Part shown: piece by piece, positions 23,610 to 31,684 of the stretch
How positions within the stretch are numbered: position 1 is the first letter of the stretch
Layout of the letters: each line of letters starts with the position of its first letter
DNA from: Minisyncoccota bacterium
GTDB lineage: Bacteria; Patescibacteriota; Microgenomatia; UBA1400; UBA12028
NCBI GenBank assembly: GCA_016211945.1
Contig: JACRHV010000006.1
Coordinates: 1-46,722, forward strand
Length of the DNA stretch: 46,722 nucleotides
Reading direction: 5' to 3'
Program-made: the position numbers and the translations under genes
The notes under the pieces: generated by a model
Seen by the model: only the letters and a program-made list of their open reading frames with translations
Databases searched by the model: none
What the model was told of the DNA's origin: nothing

Positions 23610-26600
23610 TTACATCGTACACTTGCTCCACCCACAATCTGGACAGCTCACACACCCACTTTCATACTTCAATGAAGCCGCCGCACATTCCGGACACACG
23701 TGTTTTTCCCCACTCGCCGGCTTGTTCGAATGTGTGTGCGCATACTCTACTTCACTCTTTTTCATCTTGGAGACAGCATCTTTTGATAAGGCGCTTTCTT
23801 TGCCTGCAACATTCAATACCTGATCCACTTTGCTTCCATCTCGGTAAATCGTAATTCCTTTCAACCCCAATTTCCACCCCAAAAGATACGCTTTTTTCAC
23901 ATCCTCAATCGTTGCATTATTTGGAAAATTAATCGTTTTACTTACTGAATTATCGATCCATTTTTGCCAGGCAGCTTGTATACGTACATGCCATTCTGGT
24001 GAAATGGTATGCGTTGTCACAAACATACGTTTCTCTTCTCTTGAAAGTTCTTTAACACCATCCAAGTTACCATCGTGTACAACCTGCTTCATGATTTTTT
24101 CTCTAGTTTTTTCATCAAATTTTGACCGCAAAAATTCATCAAATATAGGATCTGCAATGGTAAACTCGCGTGTTGGAGCGTTTGCTGTACTGTCCTCATT
24201 AAAACTTCGCCGAACTTGCACTAAAGAAAATACCGGCTCTATACCAGAACTTGTGTTTGCAAACAATGAAATGGTGCCCGTGGGTGCAATCATCATCACC
24301 GCACAGTTTCGATATCGCTCGGATGTTCCAGCATATATGGAAACATCAAAATTTGGAAATGCGCCACGCTCCTTCCCAAGTTCGATCGATGCTTCCTCTG
24401 CTTTTTTCCGCATAAATTTTGCGATGCGTTCCGCGAGCCGCACGGCTTCCTCGGAATTATATGGTATTCGCATGCGGTACAACATGTGCGCATATCCCAT
24501 AACGCCGATGCCAATACGCCGGTTTCCCTCCTTTACCATCTGTCGAATTTCGTCCAGTGCATAGGTATTAACCTCGATCATGTCGTCTAAAAATCGCACG
24601 CCTAGTTTTACGGATTTCTCGAGGTCATCCCAATCAATCTCCCACTCGCCTTTCTTGTTTTTTATGAGATGACGATTGAGATCAATTGATGTTAAATTAC
24701 ATGATTCATAGGGCAATAATGGTATCTCTCCGCAGTTATGGACAACAAAGCCGTTGGCAATAAAAGAGTGTGTGTCAGGTTCGGTTACATCAAATACGGG
24801 TTCCTCTTCGCCTTCTGTAATCGAAAAAATTTGATCTTCAAACTTCTGTTTATAATATGTTTTTAAAAAGAGTTTATCTATTTTTTCATGATGAAGTGGT
24901 CCAATAAATCCGATTTGTCGAATAAATTCTTGCACTTGATCTTTAGATATCTCCAATTCCCACAAGACCCCATCACTCCCATACCTCACTTTAGTTCCAT
25001 TCGCTTTTGTGTATTCAGGAAAAATAGCAACACGCGCTTTCCTTGATCGATTATATATTTTACTAAAAATTCCAAAGTTAAGGAGTAAAGTCTGTACATC
25101 ACGTAAAAGCTCTTTTGACTTTGAGGTTAAACGAACATATGACGACTTATTTTTTACAAAATTTACAGTACCATCAGCACTAAATAGACCACGCAAAAAC
25201 CCTGAAACCGCTGCTTTATGCATTTTATAAATGCATTCGGGAACACGTTTGAATTCGGAGCGAACAGGAAGAACTCCCAGATCTACTAAGAAATGCGCAA
25301 ATATTTTATTATGCATCCATAATTGATTCGAACGATTATTTGGACTACGATTTGTGATATGAAGACCCCATCCAGAAAGACATTCCTCAAAATATTCTTG
25401 AATTTCTTGTCGTGATTTTCCAAAAGTCACATAGACATAATTATCTTTTGCGTCTGAACGTAATGATCCATCACCAACCAAATACCCTAGAAATTCTCCG
25501 AATCGTTCTGTAGAAACTTTTGGATATGAATCGGGATATTTTTGTGAAAATTCAATAAATGATTCAAGTTTTTTTTCCGCTGACCATAATCCTCTTCCCG
25601 ATTGAATAAGCATAGTATCTTTTAGATTTAAATCTTTTACCTCAATCCAGCCGCGCGTTGTCATAAATTTATGTTCTGCGGTCGCTCGAATAGTGAAGCC
25701 ATATACAGTTTTTATTTCATAAATTTTCTTCATTCCTGTGCATTGAAAATTGTGAGCTTTTCTTGATGAGACTCCATCTTTACTTTTCTCAGCAAGCCTT
25801 GAATCAATCGCCATCAAGACATGCTTTTCTCCATATTTCTTTACAACTTCATCAAACCGTAATAACCCATATTCTGTTGGAATTCGTGCATCACCGGTAA
25901 TACAAGGATTTGTTGCATTTAACACGCCCAAAGAAGGTGTGGGATTATCTTCTTGAAGTCGGTCCAAAAACGCAAGTCCAGGGTCACCTGTTGCCCATGC
26001 GTGTTCTGCAATCAAATCAAAGACCTCACGAGCTTTTACGGTTTTCCACACTTCTCCATTTCGCGGATTCATTAAATCCCACTCCTTATCCGCCTGTACC
26101 GCCTCCATAAATTCGTTTGAAACACCAACGGATATATTGAAATTTTTGATTGTGCCATCCTGATCTTTCAACGTAATAAACTCAACGATGTCCGGGTGGT
26201 CGGCATTCAAAATCGCGATGTTTGCTCCCTGTCGTTTCGCTCCCTGTAAAATTTGTGAGAGTGCTGCAGAATAGGCTTTCAAAAAATCAACGGGCCCTGA
26301 TGACGCCTTAGGTACATTCTTAACTTTGTCACCATGCGGCCGAATTTTCGAGAAATTAAATCCTGTTCCACCGTTGTTTTTATGAACAACAGCAGCATCG
26401 CCTAACGTTTTAAATATTTTTTGGATACTGTCATCGATAGGCAAAACAAAGCAACTTGACAACTGCCCTGTGCCTCCGGGATTCCCAGCCTCAAACATTG
26501 CTTTTCCCGCACAGACAAACTTGAGATTCACCATGCGTTCGTAAAATGCGCGTGCCGTCTCATCAACAATTCCATTCTCGCCCCATTGAATCTCCGCTTT

Positions 26601-27041
26601 TGCCATGTGTCGCGCAACGCGCCACAACATCTCGCCTGGAGTTTCGATCACAACTCCATTCATATCTGTGCGGAGATACCGCTTCTTAACAATTTCGAGT
26701 GCCGTGGGGCTAAGTTCTGGTTCCTGAACGTGAATAGCTTTATTGGCCTTCTGTTGCTTTTTTTCGCCATACAAAATGTAGTATTTTGCCGTCGCAAAAT
26801 ATCCCGCCTCGGCAATCGTAGGCTCTACAACATCCCGAATCTGTTGCACCGTCACTGCGTCATGCTGTGTGCGGACAGACGCAAGTTTTACCTCGACCTT
26901 ACGGACAATACGATCCGCATCTTTTTCCTCATACTCTCCAGTGTCTTTTCCTGCATGAATGATGGATGAAGAAATTTTTTCCATTGAAAACGGAACTTTT
27001 TTTCCATCACGCTTGATCACAAAAACAATAGATACACCCAT
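23610..27041 (-). CDS. nrdJ: Class II ribonucleotide reductase precursor with intein (second copy)
   Basis: The precursor has 1143 residues; removal of a 390-residue intein leaves a 753-residue adenosylcobalamin-dependent reductase. The N-terminal ATP-cone (about 8-95, KRDGKKVPFSMEK) is followed by the barrel with LSSCFVLPIDD, GGTGFNFSKIRP, and N-P-[intein]-C-G-E where the catalytic triad stands. ESCNLTSIDL follows the intein. The C-terminal tail has CPEC and CPDCGWSKC, thiol or zinc ligands. The ATG at 27041 is preceded by AGGGGG at a good distance; a TTG one codon upstream is also open. It lies 9 bp behind the first nrdJ. Without splicing it should be inactive. Confidence 0.95.
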   Translation of the reverse strand: MGVSIVFVIKRDGKKVPFSMEKISSSIIHAGKDTGEYEEKDADRIVRKVEVKLASVRTQHDAVTVQQIRDVVEPTIAEAGYFATAKYYILYGEKKQQKANKAIHVQEPELSPTALEIVKKRYLRTDMNGVVIETPGEMLWRVARHMAKAEIQWGENGIVDETARAFYERMVNLKFVCAGKAMFEAGNPGGTGQLSSCFVLPIDDSIQKIFKTLGDAAVVHKNNGGTGFNFSKIRPHGDKVKNVPKASSGPVDFLKAYSAALSQILQGAKRQGANIAILNADHPDIVEFITLKDQDGTIKNFNISVGVSNEFMEAVQADKEWDLMNPRNGEVWKTVKAREVFDLIAEHAWATGDPGLAFLDRLQEDNPTPSLGVLNATNPCITGDARIPTEYGLLRFDEVVKKYGEKHVLMAIDSRLAEKSKDGVSSRKAHNFQCTGMKKIYEIKTVYGFTIRATAEHKFMTTRGWIEVKDLNLKDTMLIQSGRGLWSAEKKLESFIEFSQKYPDSYPKVSTERFGEFLGYLVGDGSLRSDAKDNYVYVTFGKSRQEIQEYFEECLSGWGLHITNRSPNNRSNQLWMHNKIFAHFLVDLGVLPVRSEFKRVPECIYKMHKAAVSGFLRGLFSADGTVNFVKNKSSYVRLTSKSKELLRDVQTLLLNFGIFSKIYNRSRKARVAIFPEYTKANGTKVRYGSDGVLWELEISKDQVQEFIRQIGFIGPLHHEKIDKLFLKTYYKQKFEDQIFSITEGEEEPVFDVTEPDTHSFIANGFVVHNCGEIPLLPYESCNLTSIDLNRHLIKNKKGEWEIDWDDLEKSVKLGVRFLDDMIEVNTYALDEIRQMVKEGNRRIGIGVMGYAHMLYRMRIPYNSEEAVRLAERIAKFMRKKAEEASIELGKERGAFPNFDVSIYAGTSERYRNCAVMMIAPTGTISLFANTSSGIEPVFSLVQVRRSFNEDSTANAPTREFTIADPIFDEFLRSKFDEKTREKIMKQVVHDGNLDGVKELSREEKRMFVTTHTISPEWHVRIQAAWQKWIDNSVSKTINFPNNATIEDVKKAYLLGWKLGLKGITIYRDGSKVDQVLNVAGKESALSKDAVSKMKKSEVEYAHTHSNKPASGEKHVCPECAAASLKYESGCVSCPDCGWSKCTM
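24735..25904 (-). mobile_element. Intein with LAGLIDADG homing endonuclease in nrdJ
   Basis: A 390-residue in-frame insertion with all splicing features. It begins with Cys1 (CITGDARIPT, block A) and has TAEH at 75-78 (block B). A LAGLIDADG endonuclease carries LGYLVGDGS (139-147) and LRGLFSADG (237-245). It ends with SFIANGFVVHN, His389-Asn390, before Cys+1. Both catalytic acidic residues are present in each motif, so the nuclease may be active. It lies directly before the N-x-C-x-E cysteine of the reductase. The two paralogous genes in the operon have no insertion at this site. Confidence 0.95.
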
Positions 27042-27050
27042 CAAAACCCC

Positions 27051-29135
27051 CTATATACTACATTTGCTATACGCACAACTCGGACACACAAAACACCCCT
27101 CCTGAATAACAAGCGTGGTACTACATTCGGGACATGCCTCATCACCAGGCCTCACTTTTATTAGCGGCGCGCCAACAAACGCCTCGTTGTTAAATGTCTT
27201 TCCATCTTCTTCTCGTTTGCGTTTTGTATCACCGGTCTCCAACACAACCTTGCTTCTGCTTCCCGTAACATACACCGTCATTCCTTTTAATCCTAATTTC
27301 CATCCTTTGAAGTATGCTTTCCAGACTTCGTCTTCTGTTGCTTCTGCTGGAAAATTAATTGTTTTGGAAATGGCATTGTCGACAAACCGTTGCAGTGCCG
27401 CCTCCATCTCAACGTGTTCGCTCACAGGAATGTCACCCGATACAACAAACACTTCACGAATCTCTTTTGGCACATCGTCAAGATCTTGGCATGTTCCGTG
27501 TTGTCTGATCTCCTCAAAAATGGTTTCAATGCGTTTTTCGTCGAGCTTTGCGCGTTCAAGTGATTCTTTAAATAAACGACTCTCATAATACAACTCACGA
27601 AAATCTTGGCCGAGTTTTTCTGCTCCTTCATGTGTTCGCATCACGTAACTCAACGCAAAGACTGGTTCACATCCGTATCCCTCCAAACCAGAAATCGTGG
27701 CAATTGCTCCAGTAGGCTGAATGGTGTTTTGACAGCTGTGACGCACTCCATGTGTTTTGATATTTTTTTCGAGTAACTCCCAGTCTAATTTTGGCATTCC
27801 AACGTGGTGTTTGTAGTCGTGTAATGGTTTTGGACGACTCCAAACTTTGATTCCTTTTACCTTGAGTGTTGCAATATTCTGTTCAGAATAGTCATACCGA
27901 CTTCCTTTTATTCCTGGAAATGCGCCGCGTTCTTGTGCAAGCGCGTTTGATGCGCGTAGTGTGTGGAAACGAATATATTCCATGATTTGGCCGGCAAAAT
28001 CGATGCCTTTTTCGCTCCCATATCGGACTCCAACAGCGTAAAGCATGTCTGCTAATCCCATAATAGAAATACCAATACGTCTATTGCGTTTTGCAGCCTC
28101 TTCCAACTCCGGAACCGCAGAAACATATTTATTCGCATCAACGACATCATCGAGCCAACGCACGGTATACTCGACAGTTTCCGCTAATTTTCCCCAGTCA
28201 ACGCTGTACGGGAACATACCTTTTTTCTTCTCGTCAAGTTTTACGTGTTCCGCAAGATTGATTGAGGCCATACAACAGTTTTCGTACGGAAGGAGGAATT
28301 GTTCTCCGCAAGGATTTGTCGCTTCAAGATCTCCTTGTGATGGGGTTGGATTTTCTCGATTTGCCTCATCCAAAAACAACACCCCTGGCTCCCCATTGTG
28401 ATGCGCAAAATGAACAATGTCATGGAACAACTCCCGCGCCTTAACACGCTCCCACACTTCCCCATTCCGTGGATTTATTAACGGAAAATCAGTATCTTTT
28501 TCCACCGCCTCCATAAACGCATCGGTAATACCAACAGAAATATTAAAATGCTCGATGACACCCTCCCGCTCCTTACAATGAATAAATTCACGAATATCTG
28601 GATGGTGGACAGGGAGAACTGCCATACAGGCCGACCTACGTCCCCCACCCTGACCAATGACCCAAAACGCTGTGTCATAGACCTTCAAGAAGGACACCGC
28701 TCCCGTTGCCTTTCCTTTTGATGAACCAATAGAGTCTCCTTTGGGTCGAATACGCCCAAAGCTAAATCCAACACCCCCACCCGATTGCAGTACGAGCACG
28801 GCATCACGTAGTGTTGTAAATATCCCATCCTGCGTACGACCCATATCATCGCTGATAGGAAGAACAAAACAGTTCGCGAGCTGCCCCCATCCCGTTCCTG
28901 CATTTGCTAAAGTTCGTCCGTTTGGCATAAATCGAAAATCTTGTAAAAGATCTAAAAATTTCTTCTCGATTTCCTGAGGTGTTGAACCATCTCTGTAGTT
29001 ATGCTCTGCCTGTGCAACAACTCGCGCAGTGCGAGACAAAATATCTTTCACTGTCTCTTTTGGATTGCCATCATCATCGCGAAGCGCATAGCGGTTAATC
29101 ATGACTTCTTGTGCGTTCGGCGTTAATTTTTTCAT
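27051..29135 (-). CDS. nrdJ: Class II ribonucleotide reductase, first copy, without ATP-cone
   Basis: This 694-residue adenosylcobalamin-dependent reductase starts directly with the barrel region and has no N-terminal ATP-cone, unlike the two other copies. Motifs: [35 protein letters not shown] (N-x-C-x-E triad) and [10 protein letters not shown]. The C-terminal tail has CPEC and CPSCAYSKC. An insertion with [14 protein letters not shown] near residue 420 is not seen in the other copies. It lies 2 bp behind nrdR and leads the three reductases. Lacking the cone, it should escape dATP shut-off of overall activity (inference from the known role of the cone). Confidence 0.95.
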   Translation of the reverse strand: MKKLTPNAQEVMINRYALRDDDGNPKETVKDILSRTARVVAQAEHNYRDGSTPQEIEKKFLDLLQDFRFMPNGRTLANAGTGWGQLANCFVLPISDDMGRTQDGIFTTLRDAVLVLQSGGGVGFSFGRIRPKGDSIGSSKGKATGAVSFLKVYDTAFWVIGQGGGRRSACMAVLPVHHPDIREFIHCKEREGVIEHFNISVGITDAFMEAVEKDTDFPLINPRNGEVWERVKARELFHDIVHFAHHNGEPGVLFLDEANRENPTPSQGDLEATNPCGEQFLLPYENCCMASINLAEHVKLDEKKKGMFPYSVDWGKLAETVEYTVRWLDDVVDANKYVSAVPELEEAAKRNRRIGISIMGLADMLYAVGVRYGSEKGIDFAGQIMEYIRFHTLRASNALAQERGAFPGIKGSRYDYSEQNIATLKVKGIKVWSRPKPLHDYKHHVGMPKLDWELLEKNIKTHGVRHSCQNTIQPTGAIATISGLEGYGCEPVFALSYVMRTHEGAEKLGQDFRELYYESRLFKESLERAKLDEKRIETIFEEIRQHGTCQDLDDVPKEIREVFVVSGDIPVSEHVEMEAALQRFVDNAISKTINFPAEATEDEVWKAYFKGWKLGLKGMTVYVTGSRSKVVLETGDTKRKREEDGKTFNNEAFVGAPLIKVRPGDEACPECSTTLVIQEGCFVCPSCAYSKCSI

Positions 29136-29137
29136 GC

Positions 29138-29611
29138 TTAGCGGCCTTTCTCTCTCTCCATCTCACTTTTTACTTTTCGAATTTCGCTCTCAAAGTCCTC
29201 AAGTGTTTGAAAATCTCTGTACACACTTGCGAATAGAAGATACGAAACGGGATCTACCTTACGTAATCGATTCATCACGAGCTTTCCAATCTCCCAACTT
29301 TTAATTTCATTCGTATGTTTAATACGGAGTTTCCGTTCTATTTCCTCGATAAGCGCCTCAATGTCCTCGACTGAAATAGGCCGTTTCCATGTTGCCTTCA
29401 TCACACCCTTTTTTACTTTTTCTCGATCAAAAGGTTCTCGTTCCCCATTTTTCTTCACCACTGTGAGATCGACTCCCTCAACACGCTCGTAGGTGGTAAA
29501 TCTCTTTTCGCATTTCTCACATTGGCGGCGGCGGCGCATCGTCGCTTGATCCGGCACAATACGACTTTCAAGAACGATAGAGTCATCGTGTGAACAATAT
29601 GGACATTGCAT
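29138..29611 (-). CDS. nrdR: NrdR, ATP-cone transcriptional repressor of ribonucleotide reductase genes
   Basis: NrdR binds dATP/ATP through an ATP-cone and represses nrd genes at NrdR boxes. The 157-residue product has an N-terminal zinc ribbon (MQCPYCSHDD, then CEKCEKRFTTYE) and an ATP-cone at about 47-137 with VVKKNGEREPFDREKV. Both match the family in order and length. The frame is open to 29719, but the MQCPYC start is universal; its GGAGG lies 12 nt upstream, further than usual. Two NrdR boxes lie about 36-83 bp before the start, so it should repress itself and the whole operon. The nrdJ start follows 2 bp behind. Confidence 0.97.
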   Translation of the reverse strand: MQCPYCSHDDSIVLESRIVPDQATMRRRRQCEKCEKRFTTYERVEGVDLTVVKKNGEREPFDREKVKKGVMKATWKRPISVEDIEALIEEIERKLRIKHTNEIKSWEIGKLVMNRLRKVDPVSYLLFASVYRDFQTLEDFESEIRKVKSEMEREKGR

Positions 29612-29646
29612 ATCTCGTGTATTCCTCCAAAACATCTCGCAATAAA

Positions 29647-29662
29647 TCACTAGATATAGTGT
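29647..29662 (-). promoter_or_regulatory. NrdR box 1 (proximal)
   Basis: The minus strand reads ACACTATATCTAGTGA, close to the NrdR box consensus ACACwATATATwGTGT. A -10-like TATATC lies inside the box, so a bound repressor would block the promoter. It is 36 bp from the nrdR ATG. Confidence 0.85.
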
Positions 29663-29678
29663 GCGAATATTCAGTGAA

Positions 29679-29694
29679 ACACTACCACTAGTGT
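29679..29694 (-). promoter_or_regulatory. NrdR box 2 (distal)
   Basis: ACACTA-N4-TAGTGT, a perfect palindrome in its arms. It lies exactly 32 bp (three helix turns) from box 1, the spacing known for paired NrdR boxes. Confidence 0.85.
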
Positions 29695-29804
29695 TCGTCA
29701 ACTGTTCAGAAACGATCAAACTCGATCATTATGTACAATCCAGATTCAAATATATTCCAGCAGTTTTTGAGGAGATAACCGAACACGTTTTATATGCAAG
29801 AATA

Positions 29805-30398
29805 TCAAAAAGAGGCCCGTACAAAGCCATAAAGTGTTTGTTGTAATGCGAGATTGTAGCTTATCAGTTTATCAAGCTCCGTTTTCTGCGTATCGGAAAG
29901 TGCATCATGAATCTCGCGCATATACTGCTCGTGGATGGTGAGGGCGGTAAACAACTGATTAATTTGATGTTGATCAATAGTTTGTTCTGGATGATATTTC
30001 AATAGTGTTTCAACAGCCAATCCAAGATATACCTCCGCTTTTGCGAGCGTCGTAATCCCCAAGGATACCTCGTCGTATCGTATGAGTTCCTGCGCAGCTA
30101 GAAGCCTTGAACGCGCATACTCGACAAGGAGGAGATACCGTTCCTGTGGACGATGTTCTGTGATAAAACGGATACGATCTCTCGCCATGTAAAACAGATA
30201 GAGCGGATTGCCCGGAATTATTTTCCCTCCAAGTAATTTTGCTAAAGGACGGGTGGCATAAAGATCGGAAGGCTGTTTTGTTAACGAGTCCGAGGATCGG
30301 AGAGAAAGAAAGAGAATAATGCATGCAAAAAGGCCGACAAAAAGAGAGAGTATAAGATACCTCCATGTTAAGGGAGGATGTACGTTACGGTGTGCCAT
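29805..30398 (-). CDS. DUF5667-like membrane-anchored protein
   Basis: The 197-residue protein has an N-terminal membrane helix (about 12-33). A helical outer domain includes IIPGNPLYLFYMARDRIRF, a Leu/Ala-rich helix with LLLVEYARSRLLAAQ and a LAKAEVYLGLAVE segment. This matches the DUF5667 pattern (signature: PG.PLY.....D....) seen in many CPR and actinobacterial envelope proteins; function unknown. Its ATG overlaps the CPBP gene end by 14 bp, so the two are coupled. The 85 bp at its end before the nrdR region hold no clear terminator. Confidence 0.75.
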   Translation of the reverse strand: MAHRNVHPPLTWRYLILSLFVGLFACIILFLSLRSSDSLTKQPSDLYATRPLAKLLGGKIIPGNPLYLFYMARDRIRFITEHRPQERYLLLVEYARSRLLAAQELIRYDEVSLGITTLAKAEVYLGLAVETLLKYHPEQTIDQHQINQLFTALTIHEQYMREIHDALSDTQKTELDKLISYNLALQQTLYGFVRASF

Positions 30399-31068
30399 AA
30401 ATCATGAGTACCATCCCCCACAATGCGTGGGAGATCACAATCGAATACAAACTCTTGGTTCGTAAAAACAGTATCGCTTGTCCCGCGGCAAAGATCCCCA
30501 AAAGCGTGAGCTGCGCTACAGCAACGGAACCAAAACCCTCAAGCATAAAACGGAGCGGGGCGTGGAACGCGACAAACACAATACATGCGGCGACAACCGC
30601 AAATACTTCTGGTAGTTTGTATTCATCCTTCATCGCATTCATGATGTATCCGAAAAAGAACACGCTTTCCCACCAACCCGTCATCATCGCCAAGAAAAAC
30701 GTGTACCAAAACTGTGATGATGCAAACAACATTCCAGGCTCAACGTGTGTTCCAGAAGACAAGGAACGAAATGCCCCCACAAATCCATAAATACCTCCAA
30801 CGAGCAGTCCCATGTACATGCCGCACCAAAACCGATCCGGGGACAACCCAAGTTTTTCCCTCACACGAAGCGCGTTCCGTGCGTAAAGAAGTGATGGGAG
30901 ACCAAACACGATTCCCTTTGCAAAAATCTCGTCAAACCAATCTGGAAATACAAACAATGAACGATACAACGCCCAGAGAACAAAAAGGCCAATTATCTGA
31001 AAAAACACCGGAATATGTTTTGGTGTAGACACTTTCTTACGAGCCGAGCGCACGAAGGACTGTTTCAA
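30385..31068 (-). CDS. CPBP-family (CAAX protease-like) membrane protein with degenerate motif 1
   Basis: The 227-residue protein has about six membrane helices. CPBP/Rce1-type proteases have an EExxxR motif followed by His motifs. Here motif 1 reads WWESVFFFGY, so the second Glu and the Arg are replaced (Ser, Phe). The following His motifs FVAFHAP and SHALWG are present, but Asn in the last is missing. It may be inactive or act differently. The first start is TTG at 31068, with GAGAGG 6 nt before it and overlapping the kinase gene by 32 bp; a GTG at 31032 is an alternative. It is coupled to the DUF5667 gene. Confidence 0.72.
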   Translation of the reverse strand: MKQSFVRSARKKVSTPKHIPVFFQIIGLFVLWALYRSLFVFPDWFDEIFAKGIVFGLPSLLYARNALRVREKLGLSPDRFWCGMYMGLLVGGIYGFVGAFRSLSSGTHVEPGMLFASSQFWYTFFLAMMTGWWESVFFFGYIMNAMKDEYKLPEVFAVVAACIVFVAFHAPLRFMLEGFGSVAVAQLTLLGIFAAGQAILFLRTKSLYSIVISHALWGMVLMIYGTP

Positions 31069-31648
31069 GTGTTTCCTCTCGCGAGTTTGAGTATGTATCG
31101 ATAACTACATCGTAGAGGGATGGGAGCCAAAAATCAATTGCGTCGTTTTTCTTGACTTTACCTGGCTGAACAACCCACTCATTCCATTCTTTTGCATATA
31201 CCCGAGACCACTTCTCAACATTTTTTTTCTTCCTCTCTAAGATGTGCTGTTTTGCTTCTAGAATGCTGATGTCGTCTCTGTTCACGATACGGTCGATACG
31301 AACCGCATCATCTTTGCACACAAGGAGTACCTTCAACACTCCGGGTACTCCCTGCGCCATAAAGCCGGAAAGCCACGATTCCAATATCCATTTCTCTTCA
31401 TGTTCTAACCTTGATCGCATACCGTAGTCCACCTCACGATCAAACTCCTCACCGTACACCGTAGCATCGTGGTGAAATTTGTTTGTTTTTGCATCAAAAA
31501 GGCCTTTGTCTGCCGCATACATCCGCATGAACTCACCGCCAGAAAACCCCTTCCATCCCTTCGATTCCAACGTATCCTTGAGTAATTTTAGGAGCGTTGT
31601 TGATCCGTTTCCAGGAAGTCCTGATATGGTGATGTTGCGGTACTGCAT
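31037..31648 (-). CDS. Cytidylate/NMP kinase-like P-loop protein
   Basis: The 203-residue protein has the P-loop GLPGNGSTT (10-18), then FSGGEFMR (a substrate-binding segment as in SAGDIFR of CMP kinases). A lid-like region has NRDDIS and many basic residues. This points to a nucleoside monophosphate kinase of the archaeal-type Cmk/AAA_18 group, phosphorylating a nucleoside monophosphate with ATP. A second, classical cmk lies at 37740, so this one may have another substrate. AAAGGA lies 8 nt before the ATG. It is divergent from a PBP gene, with a 19-bp palindrome between. Confidence 0.7.
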   Translation of the reverse strand: MQYRNITISGLPGNGSTTLLKLLKDTLESKGWKGFSGGEFMRMYAADKGLFDAKTNKFHHDATVYGEEFDREVDYGMRSRLEHEEKWILESWLSGFMAQGVPGVLKVLLVCKDDAVRIDRIVNRDDISILEAKQHILERKKKNVEKWSRVYAKEWNEWVVQPGKVKKNDAIDFWLPSLYDVVIDTYSNSREETLETVLRALGS

Positions 31649-31664
31649 AGATCGATCCTTTCTT

Positions 31665-31683
31665 GGTAGAATAGCATTCTACC
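31665..31683. promoter_or_regulatory. Palindrome with back-to-back -10 boxes between kinase and PBP genes
   Basis: GGTAGAAT-AGC-ATTCTACC is a perfect 8-bp inverted repeat with 3-bp centre. Each arm contains TAGAAT, a good -10 box for its own strand. On the plus strand TGG precedes it and the -10 (31667-31672) ends 12 nt before the PBP ATG. It could be a shared operator for both genes. Confidence 0.5.
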
Positions 31684-31684
31684 T

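Noticed and set aside
19433-29135. Inteins in the other two nrdJ copies
   Set aside because: The NPCGEQP and NPCGEQF sites are continuous, and protein lengths fit uninterrupted enzymes.
29612-29719. Longer N-terminus of NrdR
   Set aside because: It would translate through both NrdR boxes; the family always begins with the zinc ribbon M-x-CPYC at 29611.
29663-29804. Cobalamin riboswitch before the nrd operon
   Set aside because: No B12-box-like conserved segment or large multi-stem fold was recognised; the region holds the NrdR boxes.
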